DNA of 64,000 bases from an uncultured Paracoccaceae bacterium. GTDB taxonomy: Bacteria; Pseudomonadota; Alphaproteobacteria; Rhodobacterales; Rhodobacteraceae. Where the stretch lies: NCBI GenBank assembly GCA_947492825.1, contig CANLNT010000001.1:1054001-1118000 (forward strand). The letters are read 5' to 3'. A program made the position numbers and the translations under genes. Shown here in pieces: positions 60,315 through 64,000 of the stretch. Numbering within the stretch: position 1 is the stretch's first letter; each line of letters begins with the position of its first letter. A model generated the notes under the pieces. The model was given only the letters and a program-made list of their open reading frames with translations. It searched no databases and was not told where the DNA came from.

Positions 60315-61445
60315 ATGACACACCGTTTCTCTTTTGCCCTGAATGCAACGGACGGGGCCGCCCGCACCGGCCTGATCAGCACACCGCGTGGCGATATCCG
60401 CACGCCGGCCTTTATGCCGGTGGGCACAGCCGCCACGGTAAAGGCGATGATGCCCGAAAGCGTGGCGGCAACCGGCGCGGATATTCTGCTGGGCAATACC
60501 TATCATCTGATGTTGCGACCGACGGCAGAGCGGATTGACCGTTTGGGCGGGCTGCACAGGTTCATGAACTGGGACAAGCCGATCCTCACGGATAGCGGCG
60601 GGTTTCAGGTGATGAGCCTCGCAGGGCTACGCAAGCTGACCGAGGTGGGTGTCACCTTCAAGAGCCACATTGACGGGACCAAGCATAGCCTGACGCCCGA
60701 GCGGTCGATGGAAATCCAGAAGCTGCTGGGCTCTGACATTGTGATGTGTTTTGACGAGTGCCCCGCCTTGCCCGCGACCGACGCAGAGGTGGCAAAGTCG
60801 ATGCGGATGTCGATGCGGTGGGCGCAAAGGTCGCGCGACGCCTTTGGCGACCGGCCTGGACATGCGTTGTTTGGCATTCAGCAGGGCGGTGTGACCGAAA
60901 GCCTGCGCGCTGAGAGCGCCGAGGCTTTGCAGGCGATTGAGTTCGATGGCTACGCCGTGGGTGGTCTGGCTGTGGGTGAGGGGCAAGAGGCCATGTTTGG
61001 TGTCCTCGACTACGCGCCGGGGCAGTTGCCAAAGGACAAGCCGCGTTACCTGATGGGGGTGGGCAAGCCGGATGATATTGTCGGCGCGGTCAAACGCGGG
61101 GTCGACATGATGGATTGTGTGCTGCCAAGCCGGTCGGGGCGCACAGGCCAGGTCTTTACCCGGCATGGGGTCGTGAACATCAAGAACGCACGGCATCAGG
61201 ATGATCCGCGACCCTTGGATGAAGACTGCACCTGTCCGGCCTGTCGCAACTATAGCCGCGCCTATCTGCACCATGTGTTCCGCAGTCAGGAGATGATTTC
61301 GGGCATGCTTCTGACCTGGCACAATCTACATTACTTTCAAGAGATCATGGTGGGGATGCGCGGGGCGATTGCGGCGGGAACCTTTGCGGCGTGGGAAGCT
61401 GAATTCCACGCGACGCGCGCGCAAGGGGATATTCCACCGCTATGA
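60315..61445 (+). CDS. tgt: tRNA-guanine transglycosylase
   Basis: A 376-residue enzyme that swaps guanine-34 of tRNA(Asn/Asp/His/Tyr) for preQ1 in queuosine synthesis. [26 protein letters not shown] (nucleophile region), [22 protein letters not shown] and the zinc site CTCPAC with a later His are present. Length is standard. The frame opens at 60189; ATG 60315 gives the usual N-terminus, though its ribosome-binding site is weak. The stop overlaps the hydrolase gene (ATGA). Confidence 0.96.
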   Translation: MTHRFSFALNATDGAARTGLISTPRGDIRTPAFMPVGTAATVKAMMPESVAATGADILLGNTYHLMLRPTAERIDRLGGLHRFMNWDKPILTDSGGFQVMSLAGLRKLTEVGVTFKSHIDGTKHSLTPERSMEIQKLLGSDIVMCFDECPALPATDAEVAKSMRMSMRWAQRSRDAFGDRPGHALFGIQQGGVTESLRAESAEALQAIEFDGYAVGGLAVGEGQEAMFGVLDYAPGQLPKDKPRYLMGVGKPDDIVGAVKRGVDMMDCVLPSRSGRTGQVFTRHGVVNIKNARHQDDPRPLDEDCTCPACRNYSRAYLHHVFRSQEMISGMLLTWHNLHYFQEIMVGMRGAIAAGTFAAWEAEFHATRAQGDIPPL

Positions 61446-62353
61446 AAGAGGAACCCGCAGAGGTCACACGCGACGGTATCACGTTGCGCGGCACCTGGAC
61501 CCTGCCAGAGCAGCCCAAAGGTGTGGTGATCTGCGTGCATGGCTCTGGCCCGATGGACCGGGACCAGAATGGCAAAGGCGGCAAGTTAGAGACTTTTCGC
61601 GTGATGGCCGAGGCGCTGTATCAGGCGGGATTTGCCTGTTTGCGATACGACAAACGCGGGGTCGGTGCCTCGGGCGGGGAATATGAGGCGCTTGGGCAGG
61701 CTGATTTGGTGGCCGATGTGCAGGCATGGATACCGCAGGCCACCGTGCGCGGTCTGGGACCGGTGTGGCTGCTTGGGCATTCCGAGGGCACTGCACTTGC
61801 CCCTGCGGCGGCAGAGGGGCACGCGGTGGCTGGGCTGATCCTTTTGTGCCCGTACATCACACCGGGGCGCGAGATTTTGATGCAGCAGGCCGCGAAGGGT
61901 GAGCAATTGGTGGCAGAGTTGCGCGGGTTCAAAGGGGTGGTTGCCCGCGCGGCAATGGCGATCTTTGGCAGGCCCACCCAGATGCAGGCGCGCGTGATTG
62001 CCAAACTTGAGACAACGGATGCGCCTAAGGTGCGGGCGGGGTTGAAGAAGGTGCCAACCCGCTGGCTGCGGGATTTTATCACCGCGGATGTGGCGGCGAT
62101 CCATCGGGCAAATCAGCGTCCCACGTTGGTTGTTGTCGCGGCGCGTGATGCGCAGTGCCCGCCTGAGGATGGTGCAAAAATTGCAGCGCTGAACCCGAAA
62201 GCGGAACTGGTCGTCCTAGAGGATCTGTCACACCTGCTGCGACACACGACAGTTGATGGGTTTGACGACTATTTGCGGCAGTTGAAGAGCGAAAACGACC
62301 CGCGCCCGGCAGAGGTCGTGGTGGAGTGGCTGACGCGGCAAGTGAGCGCCTAA
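61442..62353 (+). CDS. Alpha/beta hydrolase (dienelactone-hydrolase/peptidase-like)
   Basis: A 303-residue hydrolase: [18 protein letters not shown] oxyanion region, [15 protein letters not shown], nucleophile elbow [13 protein letters not shown], acid region [15 protein letters not shown], and a C-terminal His in DLSHLLRHT. It has no signal peptide. Substrate unknown; tgt coupling probably reflects operon economy rather than function. Confidence 0.86.
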   Translation: MKEEPAEVTRDGITLRGTWTLPEQPKGVVICVHGSGPMDRDQNGKGGKLETFRVMAEALYQAGFACLRYDKRGVGASGGEYEALGQADLVADVQAWIPQATVRGLGPVWLLGHSEGTALAPAAAEGHAVAGLILLCPYITPGREILMQQAAKGEQLVAELRGFKGVVARAAMAIFGRPTQMQARVIAKLETTDAPKVRAGLKKVPTRWLRDFITADVAAIHRANQRPTLVVVAARDAQCPPEDGAKIAALNPKAELVVLEDLSHLLRHTTVDGFDDYLRQLKSENDPRPAEVVVEWLTRQVSA

Positions 62354-62356
62354 TCC

Positions 62357-62716
62357 TTAGAAGGCCGATCGCGGCGCAAGGATCACCAGCGGGAGGCGCA
62401 ACACAAAGCGCAGGATCAGACCGAGCAACGCAAGGATGAAAAGACCGGCGATCCCAAGTGTCGCGACAACGGCCCGGACATAGATCATCAGATAGGCCGA
62501 GAGACCACCGCTTGAAAAATGGGCGTCAAGAAGTTCAAAGCTGAAGATGAGAATAAGGACCGCGCCAATTAGATCAAGGCTGGTTGCAACAGGGGAAAAA
62601 CGGGGTTGGTTGAGCCCCGGCAGCACTAGACGCCGCAGAATTGCGAAGGTCGCAATTGACAGGACCGCACCGAAAAAGAGTGCGGTGACAATGGCAAGCA
62701 GATAAGCGGTTGTCAT
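62357..62716 (-). CDS. Small integral membrane protein
   Basis: A 119-residue protein with about three to four hydrophobic helices (LLAIVTALFFGAVLSIATFAIL, LDLIGAVLILIFSFELL, VVATLGIAGLFILALLGLIL). No family recognised. It converges with the hydrolase gene three bases away. Confidence 0.65.
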   Translation of the reverse strand: MTTAYLLAIVTALFFGAVLSIATFAILRRLVLPGLNQPRFSPVATSLDLIGAVLILIFSFELLDAHFSSGGLSAYLMIYVRAVVATLGIAGLFILALLGLILRFVLRLPLVILAPRSAF

Positions 62717-62759
62717 TGCCAGTGTATCCTAGGCAGCGAATGCGCTTGGTGGTGACAAG

Positions 62760-63338
62760 TCAGACGGACGGCTGACCGGCTGACCGGGACTTGCGGCGCG
62801 CGGCCATCAGACCGAAACCGGCAATGCCAAGCATGGCTGCAGGTAGCGGCAGCGGCACGGCAATGGGCGTGACTGTCCCGAATGTGCCTGAAAAGGCCAC
62901 GGTGCCGGGGAAGAAATGCGCACCACCTGCACCGGTCCAGGTGATCGAGAACGATGTGTCTGACAGGATCGTGGTAAAGGCCGACAGCCCGGTGGTGTCG
63001 ACGAAGTTATCCACCGTGAAGGCGGTGCCAAAGTCGAGTCCGGTAAAGATCATCTCGACCGTGCTGCCGTTGCACGACAGGCCGCAGTAGGTGCCGTTTG
63101 ATGTGATCGTGAAGCCGTCGCCCGCGGGCCCGGTATTCAGGTCAATGCTAAGCGCACTATAGGGGTTGAGATCGCGGCCCGCGCCGATCGTGCCTGACCA
63201 TGAGGACACCGTTGTGCCGTCATCCACAAAGTCCAATGACACATTATCCCCGGCCAGAAGACTGGCGCCATGCGCTGTCGACGTGCCAATGACCACAGCG
63301 GCAGCGGCGGACAAAAGGGTTGTGACAAATTTGTTCAT
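62760..63338 (-). CDS. VPLPA-CTERM surface-sorted protein
   Basis: A 192-residue exported protein. The signal peptide is KFVTTLLSAAAAVVIGTSTAHG. The middle is a Thr/Ser/Gly-rich beta-type domain with one Cys pair (NGTYCGLSCNGS). The C-terminus is a sorting signal: AVPLPLPAAMLGIAGFGLMA followed by ARRKSR, matching the VPLPA-CTERM type. It is expected to be processed by an exosortase and linked to exopolysaccharide or biofilm; no exosortase gene is in this window. ATG 63338 with GGAG seven bases upstream. Confidence 0.85.
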   Translation of the reverse strand: MNKFVTTLLSAAAAVVIGTSTAHGASLLAGDNVSLDFVDDGTTVSSWSGTIGAGRDLNPYSALSIDLNTGPAGDGFTITSNGTYCGLSCNGSTVEMIFTGLDFGTAFTVDNFVDTTGLSAFTTILSDTSFSITWTGAGGAHFFPGTVAFSGTFGTVTPIAVPLPLPAAMLGIAGFGLMAARRKSRSAGQPSV

Positions 63339-63697
63339 TGCGAACTCCAACAGCAGATTTGCCCGGCAGTTGCAGACGTGGACCGGACGTTGACCAAGAA
63401 GTTAATGAAAGATTAAGGCCAAACTTGGCCCGGCCTGCGCCAATAGGGGGGCCATTGCGGTGCTGACGTGGCGGTAAGTCGCAGGGTATTGCCGACCGGG
63501 AATGCAACTGCATTTGTCTGGTATTCGCATGATTGCGCGGTTGCGGCCCCTTGTGCGTTTGGGGCATGTTGGCGCTAAGAGAACAATAACGATGGTTGAT
63601 TATTCTGGGGTCACCCCCAGATATGAAGGCCAGGAAACGGCCCATGGGTTGCTGCAATTGCGGGACCACGCCGTTTTGCCGAATGAAGGAACAGAGC
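63339..63697. other. Intergenic region between VPLPA-CTERM gene and lon
   Basis: A divergent promoter region of 359 bases. I see no RNA gene, no terminator-type hairpin and no convincing heat-shock promoter. Open frames here overlap lon or are out of phase. Confidence 0.5.
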
Positions 63698-64000
63698 ATG
63701 CAAGAACCATTGAGTTCGTCCTATCCCGTCCTGCCGTTGCGCGACATCGTCGTTTTTCCGCATATGATCGTCCCGCTGTTCGTGGGCCGTGAAAAATCTG
63801 TGCGCGCCCTTGAAGAGGTGATGCGCGACGACAAACAGATTTTGTTGTCCAGCCAGATCGACGCAGGTCAGGACGACCCCGAAGAAGGCGGTATCTATAA
63901 GGCCGGTGTGCTGGCCAATGTGCTGCAACTGCTGAAACTACCCGATGGCACCGTCAAGGTTCTGGTTGAGGGCAAGGCGCGGGTGCGGATCACGGGTTTC
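63698..64000 (+). CDS. lon: ATP-dependent Lon protease, N-terminal fragment
   Basis: The first 101 residues of Lon, cut by the right edge. SSYPVLPLRDIVVFPHMIVPLFVGREKSVRALEEVM is the LAN substrate-binding domain. It degrades misfolded and regulatory proteins, including CcrM/CtrA-type cell-cycle factors in alphaproteobacteria. GAAGGAACAGAGC precedes the ATG. Confidence 0.96.
   Translation, partial: MQEPLSSSYPVLPLRDIVVFPHMIVPLFVGREKSVRALEEVMRDDKQILLSSQIDAGQDDPEEGGIYKAGVLANVLQLLKLPDGTVKVLVEGKARVRITGF

Noticed and set aside
1-64000. tRNA, rRNA, insertion sequence or prophage genes
   Set aside because: No tRNA-like cloverleaf, rRNA signature, transposase or phage structural gene was recognised on reading both strands. 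A tRNAscan or IS search would be needed to exclude short or degenerate ones.

Overview
The window reads as a chromosomal segment of an alphaproteobacterium of the order Rhodobacterales, most likely the Roseobacter group. The reasons are the high GC content, a complete dctB-dctD-dctPQM C4-dicarboxylate TRAP locus, a form II cox (molybdenum hydroxylase) cluster, a siroheme/sulfite reductase operon carrying DUF2849 and DUF934 genes, a VPLPA-CTERM protein, and an infC whose reading frame starts without ATG. No rRNA, tRNA, CRISPR array, transposase or prophage gene was seen. The segment looks like ordinary chromosome, with several repeat families confined to gaps between genes.

Layout. 1-12.4 kb is a dissimilatory nitrate respiration island. 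It holds a Crp/Fnr-type regulator (cut by the left edge), three FNR-type boxes, two NarK transporters, narGHJI, a parvulin PPIase, a remnant of a beta-carbonic anhydrase and a DUF2478 gene, apparently one long transcription unit. 12.4-20.2 kb carries housekeeping genes (dnaB, pyrE, pyrC, a glutaryl-CoA dehydrogenase) around a MarR-controlled Tat-exported nitroreductase-like gene. 20.2-30.6 kb is the form II cox region: MoxR ATPase, VWA protein, XdhC/CoxI and molybdopterin-binding protein, then coxS-coxL-coxM. It is interrupted by a minus-strand ArsR-SRPBCC-SRPBCC-DUF1761 operon. 30.6-36.3 kb mixes a PhyH oxygenase, infC, a very acidic Ala/Glu/Asp repeat protein, a MAPEG protein and an ArsR-SRPBCC fusion divergent from an alpha/beta hydrolase. 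36.3-42.3 kb is fpr, then the assimilatory sulfur operon cysG-DUF2849-cysI-DUF934-cysH with a divergent Lrp regulator. 42.5-44.8 kb has a cytochrome P450 and an AerR/PpaA-like B12-domain protein. 44.8-51.3 kb is dctBD-dctPQM. 51.5-64 kb has tpiA, an isopenicillin-N-synthase-like oxygenase, a large adenylation/carrier/membrane-acyltransferase fusion, Fe-S assembly genes, a DUF3307/SatD pair, an MFS transporter, tgt, a VPLPA-CTERM protein and the start of lon.

How genes work together. Nitrate enters through NarK proteins and is reduced at the cytoplasmic face by NarGHI, assembled with NarJ and perhaps the PPIase, with transcription probably driven from an FNR box upstream of narK. Siroheme from CysG feeds the CysI-type sulfite reductase, which with the [4Fe-4S]-type CysH converts activated sulfate to sulfide. 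DctB/DctD sense dicarboxylates and control DctPQM. Their promoter region carries two strong dyads but no sigma-54 site, and DctD lacks the GAFTGA loop.

The least ordinary features are these: (1) a repeat of about 225-234 bp with multiple hairpins and terminal inverted repeats, present twice, each copy filling exactly the space between the stop codons of two convergent genes; (2) a single polypeptide combining an NRPS-type adenylation domain, a carrier domain and an acyltransferase-3 membrane domain; (3) a tandem 29-bp array of CTTGC-N11-GCAAG dyads in front of a SatD/DUF3307 gene pair; (4) two loci with an 11-bp tandem ATGCACA-type motif; (5) infC apparently initiating at AUA.
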